NCBI RefSeq assembly: GCF_017377745.1
Contig: NZ_JAFVMG010000002.1
Location: forward strand, 62,001 to 126,000
Source: Acetobacter suratthaniensis
GTDB lineage: Bacteria; Pseudomonadota; Alphaproteobacteria; Acetobacterales; Acetobacteraceae
Direction of reading: 5' to 3'
Length of the DNA: 64,000 nt
In this document: positions 1-11,491 of the stretch, one piece after another
Numbering within the stretch: the first letter of the stretch is position 1
Layout: each line of letters begins with the position of its first letter
Notes under the pieces: model-generated
What the model saw: the letters and a program-made list of their open reading frames with translations, nothing else
Told to the model about the DNA's origin: nothing
Databases searched by the model: none
Made by a program: the position numbers and the translations under genes

Positions 1-1795
<1,795 letters not shown>

Positions 1796-1962
1796 GAAAA
1801 CCTCCAGAAAACAGGCGAGGCGCGACGGGAGAGCCCTTCGCGCCTGTGGCCGCCGAACACCGCGGATATCGCCCTAGGCCAAGCCTTCAGGCATTCCGGC
1901 TGACGGACACCGGCCGAGAAACATGAAAACACCTGACATGACGCCAGGCACCTGAACCGCAC

Positions 1963-2000
1963 GGGCCGGACGCACCCCAATCAGGGGCGCAGCCCGGCCC
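1963..2000. other. Long stem-loop between rpmB and fusA
   Basis: An imperfect inverted repeat of about 16 bases per arm (GGGCCGG arm at 1963-1969, CCGGCCC arm ending at 2000) surrounds a short loop with inner GCACCCC/GGGGCGC pairing. There is no T-run on either side, so it is not a classical terminator. It could reduce transcription from rpmB into fusA or act in mRNA processing. That role is inference. Confidence 0.45.
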
Positions 2001-2022
2001 GAACACGGCAAAACCCCTGAAA

Positions 2023-2328
2023 TCAGGCGCCAGCAGCGGCCTGTTTCTTGGCCTGAGCGCGCTGCAGGCGACGCTTGATCACCAGAGCTTCGGTCGGCAG
2101 CTTGCGGTTGGCCGTGCCGAGCAGGAAGGCATCAAGCCCACCATTGTGCTCGATGGTACGCAGGCCACGTGCCGTCACGCGCATACGCACGGAAGAACCG
2201 AGCGTTTCGGACATGAGGGAGGCATCCTGCAGGTTGGGCAGGAAGCGGCGGCGGGTCTTGTTGTTGGCATGACTGACGTTGTTTCCGGTCAGCACGCCCT
2301 TGCCGGTGATCTGGCAACGACGGGACAT
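2023..2328 (-). CDS. rpmB: 50S ribosomal protein L28
   Basis: This is a structural protein of the large ribosomal subunit, 101 residues. It starts with the L28 signature [21 protein letters not shown], shown here across its first 21 positions by [11 protein letters not shown] then [14 protein letters not shown]. The protein is basic throughout and ends in a Lys/Ala-rich tail, slightly longer than the 78-residue E. coli form, as is usual in alphaproteobacteria. It is transcribed toward fusA, with a stem-loop in the 227-base gap. A candidate promoter lies at 2409-2437. The usual E. coli partner rpmG (L33) is not adjacent. Confidence 0.97.
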   Translation of the reverse strand: MSRRCQITGKGVLTGNNVSHANNKTRRRFLPNLQDASLMSETLGSSVRMRVTARGLRTIEHNGGLDAFLLGTANRKLPTEALVIKRRLQRAQAKKQAAAGA

Positions 2329-2408
2329 TGTCTCATCCTTGTCTTAACAAAAATAAAGGAACAGAGGGCCGAGACAGAACCCGGCGACCACATTCGGGAT
2401 TGGCGCGG

Positions 2409-2437
2409 CTTATGACTTAGCCATCGCTTCCAGTCAA
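2409..2437 (-). promoter_or_regulatory. Candidate sigma-70 promoter for rpmB
   Basis: On the minus strand TTGACT (2437-2432) is followed after 17 bases by CATAAG (2414-2409). The -35 matches at five of six positions and the -10 at four of six. It lies between the stop of the upstream small gene (2447) and the rpmB start (2328). Predicted by eye only. Confidence 0.45.
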
Positions 2438-2446
2438 GGGTTTACC

Positions 2447-2743
2447 TCAGGCTTTCTCGCTTTCGTGGCCATCTTCCGCCTTTACGGAAGCATGAACATC
2501 GCCCGAGCGCACGCTGCTGGCGGCAGAGTCGAGGATACGCAGGACGGTCTCTTTGTCCACACTGCGTGCCAGAACACCCAGCGCACCGCCCAGAAGGGCC
2601 GAGGCCACCGCCAGTGGCGGATATTTTTCCTGCTTCAGATGGTCGATGGCATGCTCGATCACCATGGCGCAACGCGCCAGATCTTCGGGAACATCCGCCT
2701 GATGGGGAGGTGCTGCCGTATCCTGCGATGAAGTATCCGCCAT
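2447..2743 (-). CDS. Small protein of unknown function
   Basis: I do not recognise this 98-residue protein. The ATG at 2743 has AGGAG nine bases upstream, so it looks translated. The N-terminus (about 1-20) and C-terminus (from about 75) are polar and probably disordered. The middle, about 22-72, is predicted helical and includes a short hydrophobic stretch, AVASALLGGALGVLARSV, too short and mixed for a confident membrane segment. It follows the Atm1-type exporter by 48 bases on the same strand, so co-transcription is likely. No function is proposed. Confidence 0.7.
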   Translation of the reverse strand: MADTSSQDTAAPPHQADVPEDLARCAMVIEHAIDHLKQEKYPPLAVASALLGGALGVLARSVDKETVLRILDSAASSVRSGDVHASVKAEDGHESEKA

Positions 2744-2791
2744 ATTTTTTCACTCCTCTACCCCACCCGGATTCGGGGCGGGCTTCTTCTT

Positions 2792-4609
2792 TCAGCCTTC
2801 CGCGACTGCTTCGCCAGCCTGGGCGGCCCACATCCCTGCGTAACGCCCCTGCGCAGCGAGCAGCGCCTCATGCGTGCCACGCTCCACCACGCGGCCATGT
2901 TCCATCACCAGAATTTCATCCGCGTCCACAATGGTGGACAGACGATGGGCAATGACGAGCGTGGTACGGCGGGCAGAGACGGTTTTCAGGGCAGCCTGAA
3001 TTTCCTGCTCGGTATGTGTGTCCAACGCGCTTGTAGCCTCGTCAAGCACAAGAACGCGTGGGTCTTTCAAAATCGTCCGGGCAATGGCCACACGCTGCTT
3101 TTCACCCCCCGATAGCTTAAGCCCGCGCTCTCCCACCGCCGTGGCATAGCCTTCGGGCAGGGAGAGGATGAAATCGTGGATCTGGGCAAGCCGCGCCGCC
3201 TGCTCGACCTCCTCCTGTGTGGCCCCCAGACGCCCGTAGGCGATGTTGTAGCCTATGGTATCGTTGAACAGCACCGTATCCTGAGGCACCACCCCTATAG
3301 CGGCTCTGAGGTCAGCCTGCCGGTAATCCCGCACATCATGCCCATCCAGCCGCACACTGCCCGATGACACATCGTAAAAGCGGAACAGCAGCCGGCTGAT
3401 GGTGGACTTGCCTGCCCCCGTGGTTCCCACAATGGCCAGCTTGCTGCCCGGCGCCGCCACAAAACTGACCCCATGCAGGATTTCCCGCTCGGGCCTGTAG
3501 CCAAAACGCACAGCGCGGAACTCCACCTCCGCCGGGCCAGCATCCGACAGGCGCGTGGCCATAGGCAGCGGCTGGGCGGGGTCTGCAACCTCCACGGTTT
3601 CGTCCACCAGCCCCATCATGTGTTCCAGATCGACCAGCGCGGTGCGAATGCCCGAATAAACCGACCCCAGAAAATTCAGCGGCCCGTAAAGTTGGAGCAG
3701 ATAGGTGTTGAGCATGACAAACTCACCCACCGTAATCTGCCCCGCCTGCACATCACGCCCGCCCAGCAGCATGATGGCGGCCAGTGAAATAGCCACAATG
3801 GCCGCCTGCCCGAAATTGAGCAGGCCGAGCGAATACTGCGTTGTCAGCGCGGCCTTTTCATACCGCGCCTGCGCACTGTCATAACGCCGGGCCTCATGCA
3901 GTTCGTTGCCAAAATACTTGACCGTTTCATAGTTCAGCAGGCTGTCCAGCGCCTTGCCGGTGGCTTCGCTATTGGTTTCGTTCATCTTGCGGCGCACACC
4001 CAGACGCCACGTTGTAAACCGCACCGTAAACAGGATGTAGGCAACAATCATGACCGCCACCAGCACCACATACCACCCGCTGAACAGGTGCCCGATAACC
4101 GCCAGCACCAGAACAGACTGCAAAATGGTGGGGGAGATGGACATGAGCATGCGCAGCAGCGTTTCCACCGCCTCGGTGCCGCGCTCTATGGCGCGGGTCA
4201 CAACGCCTGTGCGCCTGTCCAGATGGAACCGTAGCGACAGGGCATGCATATGCTGGAAACTGCGATACGCCGCCTGCCGCGCCACACGGAACCGCACAGG
4301 AGCAAACAGGGCATCACGCAGGTTGGTCAGCGCCGCTGATAACAGCCGGACAAGACCATACCCGACAATAAGGGCTGCTGGCGCCATAGCAAGATTGGCC
4401 GGATGCACGAAGCGATCCACCACACGGCTGTAAACCAGTGGCACGCATAACGTGACCAGTTCTCCCGCCAGCATGACAAGCAGCACAAGCACAACCCGCC
4501 CGCGCAGGGCAAGATCACCTCTCGGCCACAGATAGGGCAGAAGGCGGGCATAGGTAAGGGAGGCGGGTTTCTGAAGCGGCCCGGACACCGCACGACGCGA
4601 ACGAGACAT
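2792..4609 (-). CDS. Atm1-type ABC exporter, membrane and ATPase domains fused
   Basis: This is a homodimeric inner-membrane half-transporter of the Atm1/HMT1 class (about 605 residues). The family exports glutathione-linked sulfur compounds or metal adducts. Six membrane helices occupy roughly residues 30-330. The ATPase domain has Walker A GTTGAGKST, the signature LSGGEKQRVAIAR, Walker B VLVLDEATSALD and the switch His in VIAHRLST. A motif typical of Atm1, NYETVKYFGNE, is present in the membrane domain and supports this class over MsbA. I chose the ATG at 4609 (MSRSRRAV); 30 further codons are open upstream but contain little that looks like a coding start. It is divergent from the Nudix gene, with a 164-base gap. 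Confidence 0.92.
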   Translation of the reverse strand: MSRSRRAVSGPLQKPASLTYARLLPYLWPRGDLALRGRVVLVLLVMLAGELVTLCVPLVYSRVVDRFVHPANLAMAPAALIVGYGLVRLLSAALTNLRDALFAPVRFRVARQAAYRSFQHMHALSLRFHLDRRTGVVTRAIERGTEAVETLLRMLMSISPTILQSVLVLAVIGHLFSGWYVVLVAVMIVAYILFTVRFTTWRLGVRRKMNETNSEATGKALDSLLNYETVKYFGNELHEARRYDSAQARYEKAALTTQYSLGLLNFGQAAIVAISLAAIMLLGGRDVQAGQITVGEFVMLNTYLLQLYGPLNFLGSVYSGIRTALVDLEHMMGLVDETVEVADPAQPLPMATRLSDAGPAEVEFRAVRFGYRPEREILHGVSFVAAPGSKLAIVGTTGAGKSTISRLLFRFYDVSSGSVRLDGHDVRDYRQADLRAAIGVVPQDTVLFNDTIGYNIAYGRLGATQEEVEQAARLAQIHDFILSLPEGYATAVGERGLKLSGGEKQRVAIARTILKDPRVLVLDEATSALDTHTEQEIQAALKTVSARRTTLVIAHRLSTIVDADEILVMEHGRVVERGTHEALLAAQGRYAGMWAAQAGEAVAEG

Positions 4610-4773
4610 TCTGTGGATGTGACATGCCAGCGCTTTTTTGCAAGCCCCCAAAGCCTTGCCACATCGCGCGTCACACCGGATAACAGGGTCTTTCAGCACC
4701 CTGTACGCCGCTCCGGCGCACCACCCTGCCTATCCGCCACACCCGGCCACCATGCGGGACAACAGGATTTTTC

Positions 4774-5664
4774 ATGTTTTCCAATCCCTCTCCCTTTTTA
4801 AGACATCTGCAAGAATGCAACACAGCCAACCCCGCCGCCACACGTGCGCCGTTCAGTCTTGCGGGCGTGGCTGCAGGGTGGATTACCCCTGCCCTGTTCG
4901 AACGCCTGACACAGGCGGGCCTTGGTTCCGCACAGGATGGCTTCAACCTGCCTGAACCTGCCACACTCGAACAACTGGGCGAGCAGCTTGCATCTGAGGG
5001 GTTTTACACCTCCCATCATGAGCTGTTTGATGTCGCAACCAATGTGGATTGCCCCACCATTGCCCGCATAGACCGTGGCGCCCTGCCGCTTTTTGGTCTG
5101 GTTGCTGCCGGTGTGCATATGAATGGCCTTGTCCACATGCCCTCCGGCCTGCACCTGTGGACAGGGCGGCGTGCCGCGAACAAACGGCTTGACCCGGCCA
5201 AGCTCGACCATCTGGTGGCAGGCGGAATCCCCGCCGGACACACCCCGGACGAAGCCCTGACCAAGGAAGCGGCGGAAGAAGCCAGCATCCCCTCAGCCCT
5301 GATCGCAACCGCACAGAAAACCGGCAGGATCGTTTACGCACTCGACCGCCCCGAAGGACTGCGGCGTGACGTTCTGTATTGTTATGATCTGTATCTGCCG
5401 ACTGATTTCACCCCCATCGCAGCGGATGGAGAGGTTGAATCCTTCACGCTCATGCCGGTTGAGGAAGCCTTCCGCATCGTGCGCGATACGGATGAGTTCA
5501 AGTTTAACGTCAATCTGGTGCTGATTGACCTGTTCCTGCGCCACGGACTGATCGACCCTGACAGCAGCGAAGGCCGCCAGCTCCGTGCTGGGCTGAAATA
5601 CGGCCTGTCCAGCGCCAGCCCGGGCCATGCAGCCCGGACCGGCACCGAGAATCAGGCAGAGTAA
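4774..5664 (+). CDS. DUF4743/Nudix hydrolase, thiamine-diphosphate related
   Basis: This 296-residue protein has an N-terminal DUF4743 domain (about 1-120) and a Nudix domain (about 115-260). The Nudix box at 150-172 is the variant of this family: GGIPAG, then TKEAAEEASIP with the two catalytic glutamates. Close eukaryotic relatives are the yeast YJR142W and plant Nudix proteins, which hydrolyse damaged forms of thiamine diphosphate. Applying that role here is inference from the family. The ATG at 4774 has AGGA six bases upstream. Its 3' end overlaps the 3' end of glnD on the other strand by 13 bases (5652-5664). No thiamine gene is adjacent. Confidence 0.87.
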   Translation: MFSNPSPFLRHLQECNTANPAATRAPFSLAGVAAGWITPALFERLTQAGLGSAQDGFNLPEPATLEQLGEQLASEGFYTSHHELFDVATNVDCPTIARIDRGALPLFGLVAAGVHMNGLVHMPSGLHLWTGRRAANKRLDPAKLDHLVAGGIPAGHTPDEALTKEAAEEASIPSALIATAQKTGRIVYALDRPEGLRRDVLYCYDLYLPTDFTPIAADGEVESFTLMPVEEAFRIVRDTDEFKFNVNLVLIDLFLRHGLIDPDSSEGRQLRAGLKYGLSSASPGHAARTGTENQAE

Positions 5665-8603
5665 CGCGCCGCTGCCTGCGCCGAGGCTTCGGCCTCGGCT
5701 TCCTTCAACCCGGCGAGCAGACGCTCACGGATTTCCTCAAGCCGCTTCTTGTCGGTAATCTTGAGGCCGAACAGATCCTTGACGTAGAACACGTCCACCG
5801 CCCGCACGCCGTACGTGGTGATGTGCGCCGAGGCGATCTGAAGGCTTTCCTTGTTCATGGCCTCTGTCACATCATGCAGCAGGCCGGGCCGGTCGCGTCC
5901 GTTGACCTCAATAACAGTATAGGTATTGGACGCACCGTTATCGACCACCACGCGCGGCGGCACATGGATGGCCCGCATACGCAGCGGCATGTGGCCAAAG
6001 CCCGCACGCGCAATTTCAGCCTCGATATCCAGCTCGCCACTCAGCCCCTGATGGATCAGCGCTGAAAGACGCGCCAGACGATGCGCCTCCTCATAGGCCT
6101 GCCCGGATGTATCCTGAATCCAGAACGTATCGAGCGCCATGCCGTGCGTCATGGTATGAATACGGGCATCGACAATGGAGGCTCCGGCAAGCGCCAGTGC
6201 TCCGGCAATTTTGGAGAACAGGCCCGGCACGTCCACGGTATAGACGGTTACTTCCGTCACCCCACGCGCGGGCAGCGGCAGCACATCGACCGTCAGCGGG
6301 GCATCGGCGGCATCGGCCTCGCGCACCAGACGGGCATGGCGGCGATGCGTCTCGTAATCGAACGACAGCCAGTAGCCCGCGTAACCCAGCCCCAGAAAGC
6401 GATCAATTTCCTGACGGGAAAGACCATCCTCGGTCAGCACTTCCGCCGCAATGTCTTTGGCGTGGCGCACACGCACATCGCGTTCGGTGGTGGACAGACC
6501 GCCCGCCAGCACTTCGGCCACGCGCACATACAACTCGCGCAGCAGGGTGGCCTTCCAAGCGTTCCACACCTTGTTGCTGACCGCACGCATATCCACAATG
6601 GTCAGCAGCAGCAGCAGGCGCAGGCGTTCGGGCGACTGCACGATATCGGCCACATCCAGAATGGTCTTGGGGTCGTCTATATCGCGCTGGAAAGCCGTAT
6701 GGCTGAGCAGGAGGTGGTGTAGCACCAACCACGAGACCGTTTCCGTCTCCTCCCCCGACATGCCAAGACGCGGGCAGAGATCAGCGGCGATTTCCGCCCC
6801 GATTTCAGAATGATCCCCACCCCGACCCTTGGCCACATCGTGCAGCAGCACGGACATATACAGGGCCCGGCGCGAGTTCAGCCCCTTGACCAGCTCGTAG
6901 GCAATGGGGATTTCGTCCGCCATGCGCCCGGCCACAACCTCGTCCATAATGCGGACAGCCTCGATCGTGTGCTCGTCCACCGTAAAGACATGATAGGTAT
7001 CGAACTGCATCTGCCCGACAATGCGCGCCCAGTCGGGGATAAGCCGCCCGAAGATACCGGTTTCGTTGAGAATATGCAGCCAGTGTGAATGCCCGGATGG
7101 CGGATGATTGCCATAGGAGACAGCATACCCGGCCTCTTCCGCGGCAGAAGGCGGCGGCGGCGCGGCCAGCAGGCGGCGGCGGGGCCGCTGCTCCTCAGCT
7201 GGGATTTCGCCACAGAGGAGGTCTAGGAAAATCCGCGCGGCTTCAGGGTTGTCGCGCAGGGTGGTCGCCCGGCGTTCCCAGCGGATCAGCTCATGCCGGG
7301 CCAGAGGATGCAGCGCCCGGCGGCGCAGGCGCGCCCAATCCAGAATCTGCATCATCTTGATAGGTTCACGGTCGAACGACACGCCCCTATCAGGCAGGAT
7401 CTGGCCGTCAAGCAGGGTAAACCCGGCTTCACGCATGGCCTCATCAGGCTTGGCGGCATGAGCCACCGGCCCCTGTGCCTGCCGCAGCACGGCGGGTTCC
7501 AGCACATGGGTCAGACGCATGACTTCACGCGCGGTCAGGAAGTAGTGCCGCATGAAGCGCTCGACACCATTCTGGCGACCATGACGGGTATAGCCCATCC
7601 GCGCCCCGATAACGGGCTGGGTATCAAAGGTCAGACGTTCTTCCGCGCGGCCCGCCACGTAGTGCAGGTGCAGGCGCACCGTCCACAGGAAGTCCCACGA
7701 CCGGCGGGCGCGGGCGGCTTCCTGTTCTGTCAGCAGGCCCATCCAGATAAACTCTGGGGCCAGCAGATCCTTGACATGACGCGTGCCAAAGGTGTTGCGG
7801 CACATCCAGTACAGGGTTTGCAGGTCACGCAGCCCGCCACGCCCTTCCTTGATGTTGGGCTCCACCAGATAGGGGCTGTCGCCAAAACGGCGGTGCCGTT
7901 CCAGCCGCTCGCGCCGCTTGTCCTGAATGAAGCCACCGACACCGGCCTCAACACAGGCAAGGATATAGCGGGCCTCGAACATGGCGAACAGCGCCGTATC
8001 CCCGGCCAGCAGGCGGGCATCAAGCAGGGCTGTGCGCACGGTGGTATCCGCCGCAGCCTCGGTAATGCACTCATTGACCGTGCGGGTTGCGTGGCCGACC
8101 TTAACCCCTAGATCCCACAGGAAATACAGTATGTATTCGATCAGCGGATGCACGCGCTCGCCAGCATCATCCGCAATCAGGAATAGCAGATCAATATCGC
8201 TGAACGGCGCCAGCAGACCGCGCCCGTAACCGCCCGTAGCCGCCATGGAAAAGCCCGACAGCCCACCCGCGGGGCTTGCTGGCCCCACCAGTTCAGTCGC
8301 GCGCATGGCCAGATCCACAATGGCGCGCAGCATGACATCCGTGAAGGATGCAATCATTTTGGCTGCTGCGGCGCCCTTGAGTTCATACCGCTCAAAACGG
8401 TTGCGGATATCGGCCTGATAGCGGCCCAGATAGCGGCGGAAAATCGCCACGGCCTCTTCCCGCTCGGGAATGACCGCTTCTTCTCGCGCGGCGTCTCTGA
8501 GCTCACGGGTCAGACACGCGGCAAGGGCTTCTGGCGTCAAGGCCGCCAGTACGGCCATGTCAGGCTGCTGCCCAGAGGCAGCGTGTGCGGAAGAAGTGGA
8601 CAT
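5652..8603 (-). CDS. glnD: Bifunctional PII uridylyltransferase / uridylyl-removing enzyme
   Basis: GlnD senses glutamine and adds or removes UMP on PII proteins, controlling nitrogen assimilation. At 983 residues it is somewhat longer than the E. coli enzyme. The nucleotidyltransferase domain has GGYGRG near residue 123, followed by the metal-binding SDIDLLFL. The HD domain with LLHDVAKGRGGDHSE near 585 is the UMP-removing site. Two ACT domains, about 775-850 and 890-965, bind glutamine. It lies 29 bases after mutS, so mutS-glnD is probably one transcript. The C-terminus is Ala/Glu-rich. Confidence 0.97.
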   Translation of the reverse strand: MSTSSAHAASGQQPDMAVLAALTPEALAACLTRELRDAAREEAVIPEREEAVAIFRRYLGRYQADIRNRFERYELKGAAAAKMIASFTDVMLRAIVDLAMRATELVGPASPAGGLSGFSMAATGGYGRGLLAPFSDIDLLFLIADDAGERVHPLIEYILYFLWDLGVKVGHATRTVNECITEAAADTTVRTALLDARLLAGDTALFAMFEARYILACVEAGVGGFIQDKRRERLERHRRFGDSPYLVEPNIKEGRGGLRDLQTLYWMCRNTFGTRHVKDLLAPEFIWMGLLTEQEAARARRSWDFLWTVRLHLHYVAGRAEERLTFDTQPVIGARMGYTRHGRQNGVERFMRHYFLTAREVMRLTHVLEPAVLRQAQGPVAHAAKPDEAMREAGFTLLDGQILPDRGVSFDREPIKMMQILDWARLRRRALHPLARHELIRWERRATTLRDNPEAARIFLDLLCGEIPAEEQRPRRRLLAAPPPPSAAEEAGYAVSYGNHPPSGHSHWLHILNETGIFGRLIPDWARIVGQMQFDTYHVFTVDEHTIEAVRIMDEVVAGRMADEIPIAYELVKGLNSRRALYMSVLLHDVAKGRGGDHSEIGAEIAADLCPRLGMSGEETETVSWLVLHHLLLSHTAFQRDIDDPKTILDVADIVQSPERLRLLLLLTIVDMRAVSNKVWNAWKATLLRELYVRVAEVLAGGLSTTERDVRVRHAKDIAAEVLTEDGLSRQEIDRFLGLGYAGYWLSFDYETHRRHARLVREADAADAPLTVDVLPLPARGVTEVTVYTVDVPGLFSKIAGALALAGASIVDARIHTMTHGMALDTFWIQDTSGQAYEEAHRLARLSALIHQGLSGELDIEAEIARAGFGHMPLRMRAIHVPPRVVVDNGASNTYTVIEVNGRDRPGLLHDVTEAMNKESLQIASAHITTYGVRAVDVFYVKDLFGLKITDKKRLEEIRERLLAGLKEAEAEASAQAAARYSA

Positions 8604-8632
8604 CGGGCTTCGGGTTCGGTTCCTGTAGGGGT

Positions 8633-11293
8633 CTAGAAACTGTCGGTTTCAGGGCTGGACTGTCCATGATCGCCCATGGCCTGAGAGTGCGTCCGCTCGG
8701 CTTCCCTGCGCAGGTCATACACAAGCTCCAGAGCATCGCGCGGGGTCAGGCTGTCGGGGTCGGTATCCATTATTCGTTTTCTTAACGTATTTTCAGGCGG
8801 ATGGGGTAATGTCTTCTGCGTGTCGAAAAGGGGAAGCGGCTCGGGTATTGTATTTTCAGCACGCTCCAGTTCTTTGAGCAACCGTGCCGCCCGTTCCACA
8901 ACCGGAACAGGCACCCCTGCCAGACGCGCAACATGCACACCCCAGCTTTTTTTGGCTGTGCCCGGCAGCACCTCATGCAGGAACACAATCTGCCCACGCC
9001 ACTCCCGCACGCCCATGGTGTGCAGGCTCAGACGCGGCAGGGTATCAACCAGCCGCGCCAGCTCATGGAAATGCGTTGCAAAAATGGTTCGGCAGCGCAC
9101 GGTTGAGTGCAGCGCCTCCAGCACACCCCATGCAATGGCCAGGCCGTCCAGCGTTGCGGTGCCACGGCCGATTTCATCCACCACCACCAAAGAGCGTGGT
9201 CCGGCCTGATTGAGAATGGCGGCGGTTTCGGTCATTTCCACCATAAAGGTCGAGCGGCCCCGTGCCAGATCGTCCGAAGCCCCCACACGCGAGAAGAGCT
9301 GGTCCACCACCCCCAGACAGGCCCGCTCCGCGGCAACGGGAAAACCCGCCTGCGCCAGAATAACCGCCAGCGCCGTCTGGCGCAGGAACGTAGATTTACC
9401 GGCCATATTAGGGCCTGTCAGCAACATGACGCGCTGCTCGGGCGGCAGGCGGCAGTCATTAGGCGTAAAGCGTGTGCCTGCGGGCAAGGCGGCCTCCACC
9501 ACAGGGTGTCGGCCTCCCTCAAGGACAAAAGCCGTATCGTCCGTAACCTGCGGCGTACACCACGCCCCACCCGCCGCCAGCGTTGCACAGGACTGAAACA
9601 CATCCAGCTCCGCCAACGCCTGCGCCAGCGGCGGCAGATCGGCCTCTGCCAGAATAACGTCCACCAGTGCACCAAACACCGCACGCTCACGGCGGGCGGC
9701 CTGCTCGGCGGCTTCGGTTATCCGTGTATTGAGAGTAGCCAGCTCTTCCGTAACAAAACGCGCATTACTGGCCGTACCCTGCCGCAACACCAGTTCAGCC
9801 CTGTCCTTGAGGCGCGCACTGGCCGCCACTGGCACTTCCATGACGTAACCAAGCTGGGCGTGATGGCGGATCTTGAGGGTCGTAACACCGTAACGGGTCG
9901 CATATTCAGCCTGCATGGCGGCAATCAGGCGGCGCGAATCATCGCGCAGGGTGCGGTGTTCATCCAGTTCCGCATCGTAACCCGGCGCGATCACCCCGCC
10001 ATCATCCAGTCTGGCGGGCAGGTTTTCGGCCAGCGCGCGCCCCAACTGCGCCTCCAGCCCTCCGGCGACCGACAGAAACGCACAGACACGCGCCAACTCG
10101 CGCGGCAGGTCGCCTATCCGATGCAGCGCACCACCGGCCTCGCGTGCGGCCTGAATACCATCGCGCACCGCCGCCAGATCGCGTGGCTGGCCCCGCCCAA
10201 CCGACAGACGCCCAAGCGCACGTGCAATGTCAGGGGCTTTTTTCAGGGCTGCGCGCAGTCCTTCGCGGCTGATGGGCTGTTCACGCAGCCAGCCCCATGC
10301 CTCCTGCCGCGCGGCAATCCGGGCAGGCTGCGTCAGGGGGGCTGCCAGCCATTCGGCCAGCAATCGCGCACCTGCGGCGCTGGCAGTGCGGTTAATCGCG
10401 GCAAACAGCGTGTGATCGGTACCGCCATCACGCGCGCGCAGCAGGTCGAGACTCGCACGGGTGGCGGGGTCTATGCCCAGAATACCGCTTTCATTCTGCG
10501 TGACCGGGCGGGCCAGACGCGGCAGGCGCCCCGCCTGCGTGCGGCGCACATACTCGACCGCCGTAGCGGCCGCCGTACTTTCCTCGTCCGAGAACGTGCC
10601 GAACGCATCCATGCTGGCCACGCCAAAAGCCGACGCCAGGCGCTCCCGCGCGGCCTCGGCTGATGGCGCGACCATATCGGGTGCGCGGCGGCTATTGAAA
10701 TCCGCCAGATCAAGTGTTGCAGGCGCAAGAATTTCAGCGGCATCAAGCCGCCCCAACAGAGCGGGCAATCCGCTGATATTCAGGCTGGCCGTTTCGAACA
10801 CGCCAGTAGAAACATCAATCCACGCAGCCCCCAGTGTTTCATGCTCTTTCGCCTTGCGGCTCCGTCCGGCTCCGGCTGTCAGCACCAACAACAGATTCGA
10901 ACGCCCCGGCTCCAGCAACTCGTCCTCGGTCAGGGTGCCGGGCGTGACCAGCCGCACCACCGCACGCGCCAAGGGGCCTTTGGATGGGCGACCTTTAACG
11001 GGCGTTTCCGTCTGCTCGGCCACGGCCACGCGAAAGCCGCGCCGGATCAGCCGCGCAAGATAGGCCGGAGCCGCCGCAACCGGCACCCCACACATGGAAA
11101 TGGGCTCTCCGCCATGGGTGCCGCGCGCTGTCAGGGCAATATCAAGGGCTGACGCGGCGGTAACCGCATCATCAAAAAACAGTTCGTAAAAATCACCCAT
11201 GCGGAAAAACAGCAGGGCTTCGGGGTTTTCGGCCTTGAGCGTGAACCACTGCGCCATAGCGGGCGTGGCCCCTTCGGAGGAAAGTCGTGTCAT
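8633..11293 (-). CDS. mutS: DNA mismatch repair protein MutS
   Basis: MutS recognises mismatches and recruits MutL. From the ATG at 11293 (MTRLSSEGATPAMAQ) it has 886 residues; an open extension of 35 codons upstream looks non-coding. The mismatch-contacting Phe-x-Glu is in GDFYELF near residue 35. The ATPase shows Walker A GPNMAGKSTFLRQT near 627, Walker B VVVDEIGRGTATLDG, and FATHFHEL. The final 40 residues end in DHGQSSPETDSF, after a helical stretch consistent with the C-terminal dimerisation region. MutL is not in the window. Confidence 0.98.
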   Translation of the reverse strand: MTRLSSEGATPAMAQWFTLKAENPEALLFFRMGDFYELFFDDAVTAASALDIALTARGTHGGEPISMCGVPVAAAPAYLARLIRRGFRVAVAEQTETPVKGRPSKGPLARAVVRLVTPGTLTEDELLEPGRSNLLLVLTAGAGRSRKAKEHETLGAAWIDVSTGVFETASLNISGLPALLGRLDAAEILAPATLDLADFNSRRAPDMVAPSAEAARERLASAFGVASMDAFGTFSDEESTAAATAVEYVRRTQAGRLPRLARPVTQNESGILGIDPATRASLDLLRARDGGTDHTLFAAINRTASAAGARLLAEWLAAPLTQPARIAARQEAWGWLREQPISREGLRAALKKAPDIARALGRLSVGRGQPRDLAAVRDGIQAAREAGGALHRIGDLPRELARVCAFLSVAGGLEAQLGRALAENLPARLDDGGVIAPGYDAELDEHRTLRDDSRRLIAAMQAEYATRYGVTTLKIRHHAQLGYVMEVPVAASARLKDRAELVLRQGTASNARFVTEELATLNTRITEAAEQAARRERAVFGALVDVILAEADLPPLAQALAELDVFQSCATLAAGGAWCTPQVTDDTAFVLEGGRHPVVEAALPAGTRFTPNDCRLPPEQRVMLLTGPNMAGKSTFLRQTALAVILAQAGFPVAAERACLGVVDQLFSRVGASDDLARGRSTFMVEMTETAAILNQAGPRSLVVVDEIGRGTATLDGLAIAWGVLEALHSTVRCRTIFATHFHELARLVDTLPRLSLHTMGVREWRGQIVFLHEVLPGTAKKSWGVHVARLAGVPVPVVERAARLLKELERAENTIPEPLPLFDTQKTLPHPPENTLRKRIMDTDPDSLTPRDALELVYDLRREAERTHSQAMGDHGQSSPETDSF

Positions 11294-11491
11294 ACCCGTA
11301 TCATAGAAGAGCCGCCGGACGGGGCAACCGGCTTTACGGCCTCTACCCCGCATTATACGCGACACCCTGCCTTTTACGCCCACGCCCAACGCGCCCATGC
11401 CGCACGCTCATTGCCGCAACGCAGCGCACGCGGGAAAATTCCGCCACGCAGGACATTCCGTCCGGGCGGCGGATGCTGTACCATGCGTGCC

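Noticed and set aside
9107-10663. 518-codon open frame on the plus strand
   Set aside because: Entirely antisense to mutS; composition is His/Arg/Gln-rich, as expected of a shadow frame.
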